DNA of 64,000 bases from Liminaster sp045576355 (lineage in GTDB: Bacteria > Bacteroidota > Bacteroidia > Bacteroidales > UBA3663), in NCBI GenBank assembly GCA_045576355.1, contig JAZNGG010000020.1, positions 38,815 through 102,814 on the forward strand, read 5' to 3'. Shown here piece by piece: positions 7,598-16,687 of the stretch (its first letter is position 1; each line of letters begins with the position of its first letter). Both the position numbers and the translations under genes were made by a program. The notes beneath the pieces are model-generated. The model was not told the DNA's origin, ran no database searches, and was given only the letters and a program-made list of their open reading frames with translations.

Positions 7598-9244
7598 ATG
7601 AAAGAACAACTCAAGAAGCCGGACTATCTGTTCGACGTCAGTTGGGAAGTCTGCAACATGGTCGGAGGCATTTATACTGTGCTATCCACTCAAGCTGCAA
7701 CTTTACAAGCACAGTTAGGAGACGGCTTAATTTATATAGGTCCGGACTTAGGATATGACTCACCATCTTTTGACCCGACAGCACCAACCACGTTGGAATC
7801 ATGGCAACAAAAGGCTATTGCCGATGGTCTGAAAGTAAAAGTTGGACGGTGGAAAATCCCGGGATCTCCTCAAGTTGTTCTAATCGATTTCCGTCCTTTT
7901 TATACTATTAAGAATACGTTATACGGACAAATGTGGGAGTGGTATGGAGTAAACTCCATCGCCGCCTATGGAGACTATGACGAAGGATGTATTTTTGCCT
8001 ATGCTGCTGCCAACGTCATCGAGAGTCTTTATAAGCACATTTGCCCTCAGCGGAGCAATAGTGTAGCGCTTTTTAATGAGTGGACTACCGGTATGGGGTT
8101 GCTCTATCTCAAAAAGCAACTTCCCTCCATCGCCACCATCTTTACCACCCATGCTACTTGCATCGGAAGAAGCATTGCCGGCAATGGAAAACCGCTTTAT
8201 GACTACATGCAGGGATATAACGGAGACCAGATGGCAGACGAGTTAAACATGACAAGCAAGCACTCTGTCGAAAAGACTGCCGCACAGCAAGCAGACTGCT
8301 TCACTACAGTAAGCGACATTACGGCTTCCGAATGTCGTCAGCTGCTCTGCCGCATCCCACTGGTTACGCCCAATGGATTTGAAAGCGACTTTGTCCCCAA
8401 AGGGGTAGCATTCTCTCGGCAGCGCAAAGAGAGTCGTGCATTACTGGTCAAACTTGCCAATTGTCTGACAGGGAACACGATCCAGGAGGATGCTTTATTT
8501 ATCAGTACTGCCGGTCGATGTGAATATAAAAACAAAGGTCTCGACATCTTCCTCGACACGATCAATACCCTGCGCCATAATTACCTCAATCGTCAGATTG
8601 TGGCTTTTGTCATGGTACCGGGATGGGTACAGGAGCCTCGTGCGGATCTCGTTGCTCGCATGAAGTCCGGTGATACATTCGACACTCCATTAGGAGATCC
8701 GGTTTTCACTCATGCTCTCAACAATTACAACGAAGATGCCATCCTAAACTACATACACCGTTTAGGAATGCAAAATAAAGAGAGTGATAACGTAAAGATT
8801 ATTTACATTCCCTCCTATCTCACCGGCAATGACGGCATCCTTAATCGTCATTACTACAACCTGCTCTCAGCAATGGATGCCAGCATTTTTGCATCCTATT
8901 ATGAGCCATGGGGATACACCCCGCTTGAGAGTTGTGCATTTGGTGTTCCCACCATAACCACCAGCCTTTCCGGCTTCGGCAAATGGTGTCTTTCCATCGG
9001 CAAAGATGCGGACATCCTCGATGGTGTAGCTGTTATCCCACGTAATGACTCTAACTATGGAGAAGTAGTCAACGGCATCGTTAAACAGATCACACGTCTC
9101 GCCGAATTGCCATCTCCCGAGACCAAAATACTCAGACAAGAGATTCGCAAAGTAGCTGCAAAGGCAGAATGGCGTAATTTCATCAAGTATTATAATAGTG
9201 CTTTTGACTTTGCTATCAAAGCAGCTAACAATCGTCGTAGATAA
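7598..9244 (+). CDS. GT3-type glycogen synthase
   Basis: The N-terminus (LFDVSWEVCNMVGGIYTVLS) is the hallmark of GT3 glycogen synthases, which are otherwise known from animals and fungi and use UDP-glucose, in contrast to bacterial GT5 GlgA enzymes. Bacteroidetes commonly carry this GT3 form. The C-terminal half holds the conserved GT-B motif region YYEPWGYTPLESCAFGVPT, with the catalytic glutamate pair (E..E) expected there. At 548 residues it is shorter than eukaryotic forms, which have regulatory extensions. It is followed after 67 nt by a glucan phosphorylase, so synthesis and breakdown of glycogen are coupled in one operon. No glgC is nearby, which agrees with UDP-glucose use. Confidence 0.9.
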   Translation: MKEQLKKPDYLFDVSWEVCNMVGGIYTVLSTQAATLQAQLGDGLIYIGPDLGYDSPSFDPTAPTTLESWQQKAIADGLKVKVGRWKIPGSPQVVLIDFRPFYTIKNTLYGQMWEWYGVNSIAAYGDYDEGCIFAYAAANVIESLYKHICPQRSNSVALFNEWTTGMGLLYLKKQLPSIATIFTTHATCIGRSIAGNGKPLYDYMQGYNGDQMADELNMTSKHSVEKTAAQQADCFTTVSDITASECRQLLCRIPLVTPNGFESDFVPKGVAFSRQRKESRALLVKLANCLTGNTIQEDALFISTAGRCEYKNKGLDIFLDTINTLRHNYLNRQIVAFVMVPGWVQEPRADLVARMKSGDTFDTPLGDPVFTHALNNYNEDAILNYIHRLGMQNKESDNVKIIYIPSYLTGNDGILNRHYYNLLSAMDASIFASYYEPWGYTPLESCAFGVPTITTSLSGFGKWCLSIGKDADILDGVAVIPRNDSNYGEVVNGIVKQITRLAELPSPETKILRQEIRKVAAKAEWRNFIKYYNSAFDFAIKAANNRRR

Positions 9245-9311
9245 AAAAAACAGATAAAAGAAACCATAGAGAATATTAACAACATTATAAATCCACTAAA
9301 TCTTAAAAAAA

Positions 9312-11861
9312 ATGAAAGTGCAAGTAAGTAATACCAACGCTCCTATGTGGCGTGACATTACTGTCAAATCCAATCTTCCGGCAAGCCTTGAAGGTTTGCA
9401 CAAGGTGGCACGCAATCTCTGGTGGTCATGGAACTCTGAGGCACGCAACCTCTTCCGTTCGCTCGACCTCGAACTTTGGCGTGCCTATGGACACAATCCG
9501 GTAGCTTTATTAGAGAACCTCTCTTATGACAAGCTCGCCGAAATCGCAGCTGACGAAGAGACCATGAAGAAGGTCAATGCCGTATGCAGCGAATTTGAGG
9601 CATATATGGCTGAGCCGAAAGACTCTTCTCGCGCTTCTGTCGCATACTTCTGTATGGAGTATGGTTTGACAGCTTGTCTGAAAATCTACTCCGGTGGTCT
9701 CGGTATCTTGGCCGGCGACTATCTTAAAGAGGCTTCAGACTCAAACGTTGACCTCTGTGCAGTAGGTTTCCTCTATCGTTATGGTTATTTCACTCAGACC
9801 CTTTCTGGCGACGGTAACCAAGAGGCAAACTATGAGGCTCAGAACTTCTCTCAGCTCCCGATCGAGCAAGTCAAAAATGAGGATGGCTCTGCGATGATTT
9901 TGGAGGTACCTTTCCACGATCGCACCATCTATGCCAACATCTGGAAAGTCAACGTAGGTCGCATCAACCTCTACCTCTTGGACTGTGACATCGACAAGAA
10001 CTCTGAGTTTGATCGTTCTATCACTTACCAACTTTATGGTGGTGACTGGGAAAACCGCATGAAGCAAGAGTATATGCTCGGCATCGGTGGTATGCTTATG
10101 CTCAAGAAATTAGGCATCGAGAAAGAGGTATATCACTGCAACGAGGGTCATGCTGCTCTCATCGCTGTTCAGCGTCTTGTGGACTATGTGGCTAAGGGTC
10201 TTACTTTCGAGCAGGCTCTTGAGGTCGTTCGCGCTTCATCACTCTACACTTGCCACACTCCCGTACCGGCTGGTCACGACTATTTCGAGGAGGGTCTTTT
10301 CTATAAATATATGAGTCACTTCCCTGCAAAATTGGGCATCGACTGGTATGACTTGATGAACATGGGTCGTGAGACTCCGGGCGAAGGCAAATTCTCTATG
10401 TCTGTGTTTGCCCTCAACACTTGCCAGGAGGCAAATGGTGTGAGCTGGTTACACGGCAAGGTTTCTCGCAATATGTTCCAACCGGTTTGGAAAGGTTACA
10501 CTCCTGAAGAACTTCACGTTGGTTATGTTACCAATGGTGTTCACCTCCCAACCTGGACTGCATCTGAGTGGAAAGCATTCTACAAGAAGACTTTCGGCGA
10601 AAACTTCACCAAAACTCAGACCGAAGAAGCAATGTGGCAGGCTATCTACAATGCCGATGACGAAGAGATCTGGAACATCCGCAAAGGTCTAAAAGCAAAA
10701 CTTTTCGACTACATCAAAGAGGAAGTTAAGAACAAGATGAGCCAAAAGCAGGAGAACCCTGCCAAGATTCTTCAGACACTCAATGGTCTCAATCCTAACG
10801 CATTGGTAATCGGTTTTGCTCGTCGTTTTGCCACCTACAAACGTGCACACCTCCTCTTTACAGACTTGGATCGTTTGGACAAGATTGTCAACAACCCCAG
10901 CTGCCCCGTACAGTTCATCTTTGCCGGTAAAGCTCACCCTGCAGATGGTGGAGGACAAGGTCTTATCCGTCGCATCGTAGAGATCAGCCGTATGCCTCAG
11001 TTCATGGGCAAGATCATCTTCGTAGAAAACTACGATATGGATGTTTCTAAGCGTCTTGTTTCCGGTGTGGACATTTGGATGAATACTCCTACCCGTCCGC
11101 TCGAAGCATCCGGCACATCCGGTGAAAAGGCTATTATGAATGGTACGCTCAACCTCTCTGTCCTCGACGGTTGGTGGTATGAGGGTTACAAGCCACAGGC
11201 AGGTTGGGCTTTGACCGACAAGCGCACCTTCCAGAATCAAGCAAGCCAGGATCAGCTCGACGCAGAGACTATCTACACTATGCTTGAGACAGAAATCATC
11301 CCACTTTACTTCGCTAAGAACTCTAAGGGATACTCTCCTGAATGGGTAATGTATATTAAGAACTGCTTGGCCAAGATCACTCCTCACTTCACCATGAAGC
11401 GTCAGCTCGATGACTACTATGATCGCTTCTATCAGAAAGAGGGTCAGCGTGCAGCACTCCTTAAGGCAGACAACTATGCTAAGGCTAAAGAAATCGCTGC
11501 TTGGAAAGAGAGTGTCGTAGCAGCCTGGGACAAAGTAGAGGTTAAGGAAATCGTAATCCCTGATGCAATGTCTTCATTGCCGGAAGTAGGAGACACTTAT
11601 CACGTAAGTGTTACTCTCGATGCTAAGGAAATCGCAGGAGACCTCGGTCTTGACCTTGTAGTAATGAATGCCAGCGACGGCAAGAGTCATGAGTATCGTG
11701 CCAAAGAGATGCAGGTAACTAAGAACGAAAACGGCATCGTAACATTCGAGATCGACTATAAGATCAAATACAGCGGTGCATTCAAGTATGGTTTCCGTCT
11801 CTTCCCGAAAAACGACCTCCTGCCCCACCGCATGGATTTTGCTTACACTCGCTGGTTCTAA
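9312..11861 (+). CDS. glgP: Alpha-glucan (glycogen) phosphorylase
   Basis: It releases glucose 1-phosphate from alpha-1,4-glucans using pyridoxal phosphate. The protein belongs to the shorter bacterial/archaeal GT35 branch: the N-terminus (LHKVARNLWWSWNSEARNLF) is the DUF3417-type module that precedes the catalytic core. The PLP-lysine motif is EASGTSGEKAIMNGTLN near residue 600. About 100 extra C-terminal residues (from IVIPDAMSSLPEVGD) form a beta-rich module ending KNDLLPHRMDFAYTRWF. Codons here are strongly biased, as in a highly expressed gene. It is the second gene of the glycogen operon and is followed by a terminator. Confidence 0.93.
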   Translation: MKVQVSNTNAPMWRDITVKSNLPASLEGLHKVARNLWWSWNSEARNLFRSLDLELWRAYGHNPVALLENLSYDKLAEIAADEETMKKVNAVCSEFEAYMAEPKDSSRASVAYFCMEYGLTACLKIYSGGLGILAGDYLKEASDSNVDLCAVGFLYRYGYFTQTLSGDGNQEANYEAQNFSQLPIEQVKNEDGSAMILEVPFHDRTIYANIWKVNVGRINLYLLDCDIDKNSEFDRSITYQLYGGDWENRMKQEYMLGIGGMLMLKKLGIEKEVYHCNEGHAALIAVQRLVDYVAKGLTFEQALEVVRASSLYTCHTPVPAGHDYFEEGLFYKYMSHFPAKLGIDWYDLMNMGRETPGEGKFSMSVFALNTCQEANGVSWLHGKVSRNMFQPVWKGYTPEELHVGYVTNGVHLPTWTASEWKAFYKKTFGENFTKTQTEEAMWQAIYNADDEEIWNIRKGLKAKLFDYIKEEVKNKMSQKQENPAKILQTLNGLNPNALVIGFARRFATYKRAHLLFTDLDRLDKIVNNPSCPVQFIFAGKAHPADGGGQGLIRRIVEISRMPQFMGKIIFVENYDMDVSKRLVSGVDIWMNTPTRPLEASGTSGEKAIMNGTLNLSVLDGWWYEGYKPQAGWALTDKRTFQNQASQDQLDAETIYTMLETEIIPLYFAKNSKGYSPEWVMYIKNCLAKITPHFTMKRQLDDYYDRFYQKEGQRAALLKADNYAKAKEIAAWKESVVAAWDKVEVKEIVIPDAMSSLPEVGDTYHVSVTLDAKEIAGDLGLDLVVMNASDGKSHEYRAKEMQVTKNENGIVTFEIDYKIKYSGAFKYGFRLFPKNDLLPHRMDFAYTRWF

Positions 11862-11885
11862 TCAATTACGAATCAGATAAATATG

Positions 11886-11920
11886 AAAATAGGCTATGTC
11901 ACTTTGGCATGGCCTATTTT
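11886..11920 (+). terminator. Terminator after the glycogen operon
   Basis: Arms 11886-11894 (AAAATAGGC) and 11912-11920 (GCCTATTTT) pair perfectly, with a 4-bp inner TATG/CATG extension. The right arm ends in a T-run. It begins 24 nt after the phosphorylase stop. Confidence 0.75.
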
Positions 11921-11933
11921 TGTTATGTTTTGC

Positions 11934-12066
11934 ATGAGGGTGTCATGTAATATTACACGGCAGCGTCATGCACGTTACACGGCGGCGTCATGCACGTTAC
12001 ACGGCGGCGTCATGCACATCACACGGCGGCGTCATGCATATTACACGGCGGCGTCATGCAAACCCT
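11934..12066. repeat. 22-bp tandem repeat array, family B, copy 1
   Basis: Units start at 11956, 11978, 12000, 12022 and 12044, all sharing the core CACGGCGGCGTCATGCA; the fifth is truncated and a degenerate unit precedes them at 11934. The variable part of each unit is CGTTA, CATCA or TATTA. The period is exactly 22 bp, the same as family A, although the sequence is unrelated and much richer in GC than the flanks. A second copy lies at 33660-33789. There are no spacers. It stands directly behind the terminator at 11886-11920. Confidence 0.88.
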
Positions 12067-12452
12067 TATTGCGTGAGGTGTCCGAAAGAACTTTGAATTG
12101 TAAAATATAGCGTGAACTTGACGAATTTGATTATGATTTATGAACTCTCATTTGTAATCCAAATTTTACGAGGGCTATTCTATTGGACTTTACTCTCTTA
12201 CAAAATACTTTTATTCACTTGAAGACACTTTCTAACACGACAATCTTATTATAAAAATCTGTATCAGGCAGCAATCATCGCTTTTCAAACTACAGATGTC
12301 ATTCTTTCTGACTTTTCATCCAAAAAAAAGCTAAAAGAGTCCAATCTGTCTTATGAGATAAGTATGAATCAAAAAAAAGCAGTATCTTAGCACCGTTTTA
12401 TGGCAATGGCTCTACGCAAGCAGAGCTTTGTCAGCCATAAGACAAAACTCGA
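12067..12452. other. Intergenic region before the permease gene
   Basis: AT-rich sequence with no gene seen. TATCTTAG at 12383-12390 is a near match to the -7 consensus and could be the promoter of the permease gene, but no good -33 element stands 19-20 nt upstream. Confidence 0.35.
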
Positions 12453-14021
12453 ATGTTTAAGAACTTTCGCATCAAACGCATATACACATTCATCATCCAG
12501 AGCTTCCTTCCGTTGCTCTGTATGACATTTTTCATCTGCCTATTCATCGTCTTGATGCAATTCCTTTGGTCTCACATTGACAAGTTGGTGGGCAAAGGAC
12601 TCGGCATCGGAGTAATGGCAGAGTTGTTTTTCTATGCCGCCTTGCAGTTTGTCCCATTGGCGCTCCCATTGGCTGTTTTGCTGGCAAGTTTGATTACATT
12701 TGGCAATCTGGGAGAATCCCTTGAGCTACTTGCTATGAAGGCATCTGGCATTTCGCTTTTCAAGATCATGCGACCGCTTATTTTCTTCATCGTAGCGATA
12801 GCCATCGGAGCTTTTTATTTTCAAAACAATCTGCTTCCCGTTGCCAACACGAAGTTTTATAGTCTATTTTGGGGCATCAAAAGCAAATCTCCCGAGTTGG
12901 AGATTCCGGAAGGGGTGTTCTACAAAGAGATAGACGGATACAACATCTATGTCGGACGCAAAGACTTTAAGACCGGACTCCTTTATGATGTCACCATTTA
13001 CATCTTTGAAGGTTCGAACATCGAAAATGCCACTGTGACCGTTGCCGATTCTGCCCGTCTGCAAAGTTCGGAAGACGGACGATATCTGAAATTCTCACTT
13101 TGGTCCGGAGAGCAATTGGGAACATTTCGCGAGACCGGTGCCAAAAACGACCCAAAACATCCGAAGTATCGCCGCGAATCATTCACTTTCAAGGAGGTAT
13201 ATATCCCATATGAAAACGACTTGGAGCGCACTGATGAATCGGCCGTTACCAATCGTCACGTAGGCAAAAACCTAAACGATCTGATCGTCTCTGTCGATTC
13301 ACTTGACCAACGTTTAGACTCCATCAACAGAGGTTATGGCTCCCAATTATGTAGCCGAACCTACTTTACCGAAATCCCCAGCCAGGCACGATGGGATACG
13401 GCCTATTTTGAGAAGGCCACCAATCCGAAACTCGCACCCGTAGGTTTGGATCTCGACTCCATATATTCATCCCTCAGGATTTCCCAGCAGCAACAAGTGC
13501 TCCTAAAAGCCAAGCAAAAAGCTGAAAGAGTGGTCAATACATTCGATGCCAGACAACAGATGCAAAACATCGAATATAAAAACCGCTCACTCCACGAAAT
13601 CGAGATCCACCGCAAATTTGCTCTCTCGATCGCGGTGATTATCTTCTTTTTTATCGGTGCCCCTCTGGGTGCCATTATCCGTAAAGGAGGATTAGCAGTG
13701 CCGATCATCGTCTCCGTACTCTTCTTTATCATCTATTATCTCATAGACAACACCGGCTTAAAATTAGCCAAAGATGGAGAGTGGGCACCTTGGGCAGGAG
13801 CATGGCTCAGTTCCTACGTCTTAGCTCCAATCGGCATTTTCCTGACATGGAGAGCCATCAATGACTCGACCCTCTTTGATTGGGATTCATACGTTATCTT
13901 CTTCAGACGTTTATGGCGCAAACTGATCTGTTCGCGTTTTATTCAGTTTTTCATACATCGCAACAAGAAGATAGGGCATAAAATAAAGCAAAAAACAAGA
14001 AGGAGCAATCAAGCTTCCTAA
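12453..14021 (+). CDS. LptF/LptG family (YjgP/YjgQ) LPS export permease
   Basis: Permeases of this family form the membrane core of the LptB2FG transporter that extracts lipopolysaccharide from the inner membrane. The N-terminal part has three membrane helices (for example FLPLLCMTFFICLFIVLMQF and LALPLAVLLASLITFGNLGE) with the conserved LGESLELLAMKASGIS segment. A long periplasmic beta-jellyroll region follows, and three C-terminal helices (from residue ~390, SIAVIIFFFIGAPLGAIIRKGG) complete the fold. The 522-residue length exceeds the E. coli proteins because of an enlarged middle region, common in Bacteroidetes where one protein is often simply named LptF/LptG. Which of the two it represents cannot be told. 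ribBA follows after 26 nt. Confidence 0.9.
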   Translation: MFKNFRIKRIYTFIIQSFLPLLCMTFFICLFIVLMQFLWSHIDKLVGKGLGIGVMAELFFYAALQFVPLALPLAVLLASLITFGNLGESLELLAMKASGISLFKIMRPLIFFIVAIAIGAFYFQNNLLPVANTKFYSLFWGIKSKSPELEIPEGVFYKEIDGYNIYVGRKDFKTGLLYDVTIYIFEGSNIENATVTVADSARLQSSEDGRYLKFSLWSGEQLGTFRETGAKNDPKHPKYRRESFTFKEVYIPYENDLERTDESAVTNRHVGKNLNDLIVSVDSLDQRLDSINRGYGSQLCSRTYFTEIPSQARWDTAYFEKATNPKLAPVGLDLDSIYSSLRISQQQQVLLKAKQKAERVVNTFDARQQMQNIEYKNRSLHEIEIHRKFALSIAVIIFFFIGAPLGAIIRKGGLAVPIIVSVLFFIIYYLIDNTGLKLAKDGEWAPWAGAWLSSYVLAPIGIFLTWRAINDSTLFDWDSYVIFFRRLWRKLICSRFIQFFIHRNKKIGHKIKQKTRRSNQAS

Positions 14022-14047
14022 TCGGGACACTCAAACTCTCAACCATA

Positions 14048-15262
14048 ATGTCTGAAAAAATAGTTCTTAACAGCATCGAAGAGGCCATAGAGGCCATCCG
14101 TAAAGGAGAAATCGTTATCGTAGTCGATGATGAAGACCGCGAAAATGAAGGGGACTTCATCATTGCTGCCGAAAAAGTAACTCCTGAAAAAATCAACTTC
14201 ATGGTTAAAGAAGGGCGTGGAGTATTGTGCGCACCGCTTACAATGAGTCGCTGTGAAGAGCTCAATCTTAGACCACAAGTCGGACAAAACACCAGCATCC
14301 TCGGGACGCCTTTTACCATCTCTGTGGATAAACTGGAAGGCTGTTCGACAGGAGTTTCTGCACACGACCGAGCAGAAACGATCCGGGCTCTCGCCGACCC
14401 CCTAAGTACCCCCGAAACATTTGGACGACCCGGGCACATCTGTCCCCTATATGCCCAAGACAAAGGGGTATTACGACGAGCCGGACACACAGAAGCTGCC
14501 ATCGACTTGGCTCGACTTGCCGGGCTACAGCCGGCAGCTGCCCTAATAGAGATCATGAACGAAGACGGCTCTATGGCTCGTCTCCCACAACTCTATGAGA
14601 CAGCTCTAAAGTTTGGGCTTAAACTCATATCCATCAAGGACCTCATCGCCTACCGATTGCGTCAGGAATCTTTGGTCGAGAGAGGTGTGGAAGTAGCTAT
14701 GCCCACTGCATACGGAGATTTTCGATTGATCCCTTTTAAACAGAAATCCAATGGGCAGGAACATGTAGCTCTTATCAAAGGAGAATGGAGTTCGGACGAT
14801 GCCATTCTCGTAAGAGTACACTCCTCCTGCATGACGGGAGACATCTTCGCTTCGCGACGTTGTGACTGCGGAGAGCAACTTCATAAAGCCATGCAAATGA
14901 TTGACAACGAAGGCAAAGGGGTAGTCGTTTACCTCAATCAAGAGGGTCGCGGCATCGGATTGATGAATAAGATTCACGCTTACAAACTTCAGGAAGAGGG
15001 CATGGATACGGTCGATGCCAACCTTTGCCTCGGATTTAAAGCAGATGAACGCGATTATGGTGTCGGGGCTGAAATACTGCGAGAAATCGGAGTTGGTAAA
15101 ATGCGTCTTCTCACTAACAACCCTGTCAAACGAATCGGCTTGGAAGCCTATGGACTGGAAATCACAGAAATAGTTTCTATAGAAGCCGCTCCTAATGTCT
15201 GCAACGAGACCTATCTTCGAACTAAAAAAGAACGCATGGGTCACACCCTGCAAAAATTATAA
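14048..15262 (+). CDS. ribBA: Bifunctional DHBP synthase / GTP cyclohydrolase II
   Basis: One protein carries both entry reactions of riboflavin synthesis. The N-terminal RibB domain (residues ~1-200) shows DDEDRENEGDF, RPGHICPLYA and RRAGHTEAAIDLA, and makes 3,4-dihydroxy-2-butanone 4-phosphate from ribulose 5-phosphate. The C-terminal RibA domain (~205-400) shows the zinc ligands in HSSCMTGDIFASRRCDCG, then LNQEGRGIGL and LLTNNPVKRIGLE, and opens GTP. Both domains look intact and the 404-residue length is standard. It follows the permease closely and is probably co-transcribed with it. No FMN riboswitch is seen upstream. Confidence 0.96.
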   Translation: MSEKIVLNSIEEAIEAIRKGEIVIVVDDEDRENEGDFIIAAEKVTPEKINFMVKEGRGVLCAPLTMSRCEELNLRPQVGQNTSILGTPFTISVDKLEGCSTGVSAHDRAETIRALADPLSTPETFGRPGHICPLYAQDKGVLRRAGHTEAAIDLARLAGLQPAAALIEIMNEDGSMARLPQLYETALKFGLKLISIKDLIAYRLRQESLVERGVEVAMPTAYGDFRLIPFKQKSNGQEHVALIKGEWSSDDAILVRVHSSCMTGDIFASRRCDCGEQLHKAMQMIDNEGKGVVVYLNQEGRGIGLMNKIHAYKLQEEGMDTVDANLCLGFKADERDYGVGAEILREIGVGKMRLLTNNPVKRIGLEAYGLEITEIVSIEAAPNVCNETYLRTKKERMGHTLQKL

Positions 15263-15380
15263 CACAAGATTTCCCGATCAAAGCAAAATATGACAATAAA
15301 GAAATCGGGATAAACGGTGGAAATATGAAAACAAAATCCAAATTTCCACAACAAACGGCTCTCATATAGACGAAAATAGC

Positions 15381-15388
15381 TATCTTTG
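15381..15388 (+). promoter_or_regulatory. -7 box upstream of the aminotransferase
   Basis: TATCTTTG matches the consensus perfectly and lies 85 nt before the aminotransferase start. The -33 element is weak. The gap behind ribBA (15263-15380) holds no clear terminator. Confidence 0.5.
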
Positions 15389-15472
15389 CGCCAAATATTA
15401 TTCATAAAGAATAAGCTTTTAATTAGTTCTCACAGAACATTTATCACAAATATCTATTAAAACAAATCGCAA

Positions 15473-16666
15473 ATGGAACAATTATCTGCACGATTGAACG
15501 CACTTTCCCCATCAGCCACATTGGCCATGTCGCAAAAAAGCAACGAGCTCAAAGCGCAGGGACTTGATGTCATTAACCTCAGCGTCGGTGAGCCGGATTT
15601 CAACACCCCTGACCACATCAAGGAGGCTGCCAAACGTGCCATTGATGAGAACTTCTCATTTTATACGCCTGTTCCCGGCTATATGTCTCTAAGACAAGCT
15701 GTCAGCAACAAACTCAAACGCGAAAATAATCTCGACTTTGCACCGACTCAGATCGTAGTCGGCAATGGTGCCAAGCAAGCAGTTTGCAACGCGCTCCTTT
15801 GCATCATTGACAAAGGCGATGAGGTGATTATCCCCACTCCGGCATGGGTAAGCTATTTTGAAATGGTCAAATTAGCAGAAGGTGTAAATGTCACCATTCA
15901 TGCCGGCATCGAACAAAATTTTAAAATTACAGGAGCCCAATTAGAAGCAGCGATCACAGACAAGACCAAAGCCATCATCCTCTGTTCGCCATCCAACCCG
16001 ACCGGAGCTGTTTACAGCCGCGAGGAGATGGCAGATCTGGTACGCGTCCTGGCAAAGTATCCGCGCATCATTGTCATTGCCGATGAAATCTATGAGCACA
16101 TCAACTACATCGGAAGCCACGTCTCCATCGCACAATTTCCAGAGATGAAAGATCGTGTAGTAGTAATCAATGGAGTCTCCAAGGCCTATGCCATGACCGG
16201 ATGGCGCATCGGTTACTGTGCTGCTCCCCTTTGGATCGCTAAGGCATGCACTAAACTCCAAGGACAATATACTTCAGGCGCATCATCCATTGCTCAAAAA
16301 GCGTCAGAAGCGGCTTATAACGGATCACAAGAGTGTGTCGAGATCATGAGACAGGCATTTGAAAGACGTCGTGACCTGATCATCTCCTTGGCTCAGGAAA
16401 TTCCCGGATTTAAAGTCAATGTCCCCGAAGGAGCCTTCTACATCTTCCCGGAGGTGAGCGAACTTTTCGGCAAGCGCCATGGGGCACATGTCATTAACAA
16501 TGCAGATGATCTCGCTATGTACCTATTGGAAGAGGGACTGGTAGCATCTGTCTCCGGAGCAGCTTTCGGAGCAGATGACTGCATACGTTTCTCCTATGCG
16601 ACTTCCGAAGAGAAGATCATCGAAGCTATGAAGAGAGTAAAACGTTGCATCGAACAATTACAATAA
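15473..16666 (+). CDS. Class I aminotransferase, aspartate-type
   Basis: A PLP-dependent fold-type I aminotransferase of 397 residues. Lys237 in the motif NGVSKAYAMTGWRIGY is the Schiff-base lysine; Asn175 (SNPTG) and Asp204 (IADEIYEHI) contact the cofactor. The pattern matches the subgroup Ib aspartate aminotransferases (also prephenate-accepting) found across Bacteroidetes. It would interconvert aspartate and 2-oxoglutarate with oxaloacetate and glutamate. The substrate range cannot be fixed from sequence. The PBP1A gene begins 21 nt after its stop, so they may share a transcript without a functional link. Confidence 0.92.
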   Translation: MEQLSARLNALSPSATLAMSQKSNELKAQGLDVINLSVGEPDFNTPDHIKEAAKRAIDENFSFYTPVPGYMSLRQAVSNKLKRENNLDFAPTQIVVGNGAKQAVCNALLCIIDKGDEVIIPTPAWVSYFEMVKLAEGVNVTIHAGIEQNFKITGAQLEAAITDKTKAIILCSPSNPTGAVYSREEMADLVRVLAKYPRIIVIADEIYEHINYIGSHVSIAQFPEMKDRVVVINGVSKAYAMTGWRIGYCAAPLWIAKACTKLQGQYTSGASSIAQKASEAAYNGSQECVEIMRQAFERRRDLIISLAQEIPGFKVNVPEGAFYIFPEVSELFGKRHGAHVINNADDLAMYLLEEGLVASVSGAAFGADDCIRFSYATSEEKIIEAMKRVKRCIEQLQ

Positions 16667-16687
16667 TACCCTCATACACATATCATC

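Noticed and set aside
11883..12110. Small protein of 75 residues behind glgP
   Set aside because: It runs through the terminator and the family B repeats, so it is an artefact of the repeats.
15263..15320. Terminator after ribBA
   Set aside because: A partial CCCGAT/ATCGGG pair exists but the loop is long and there is no T-run.
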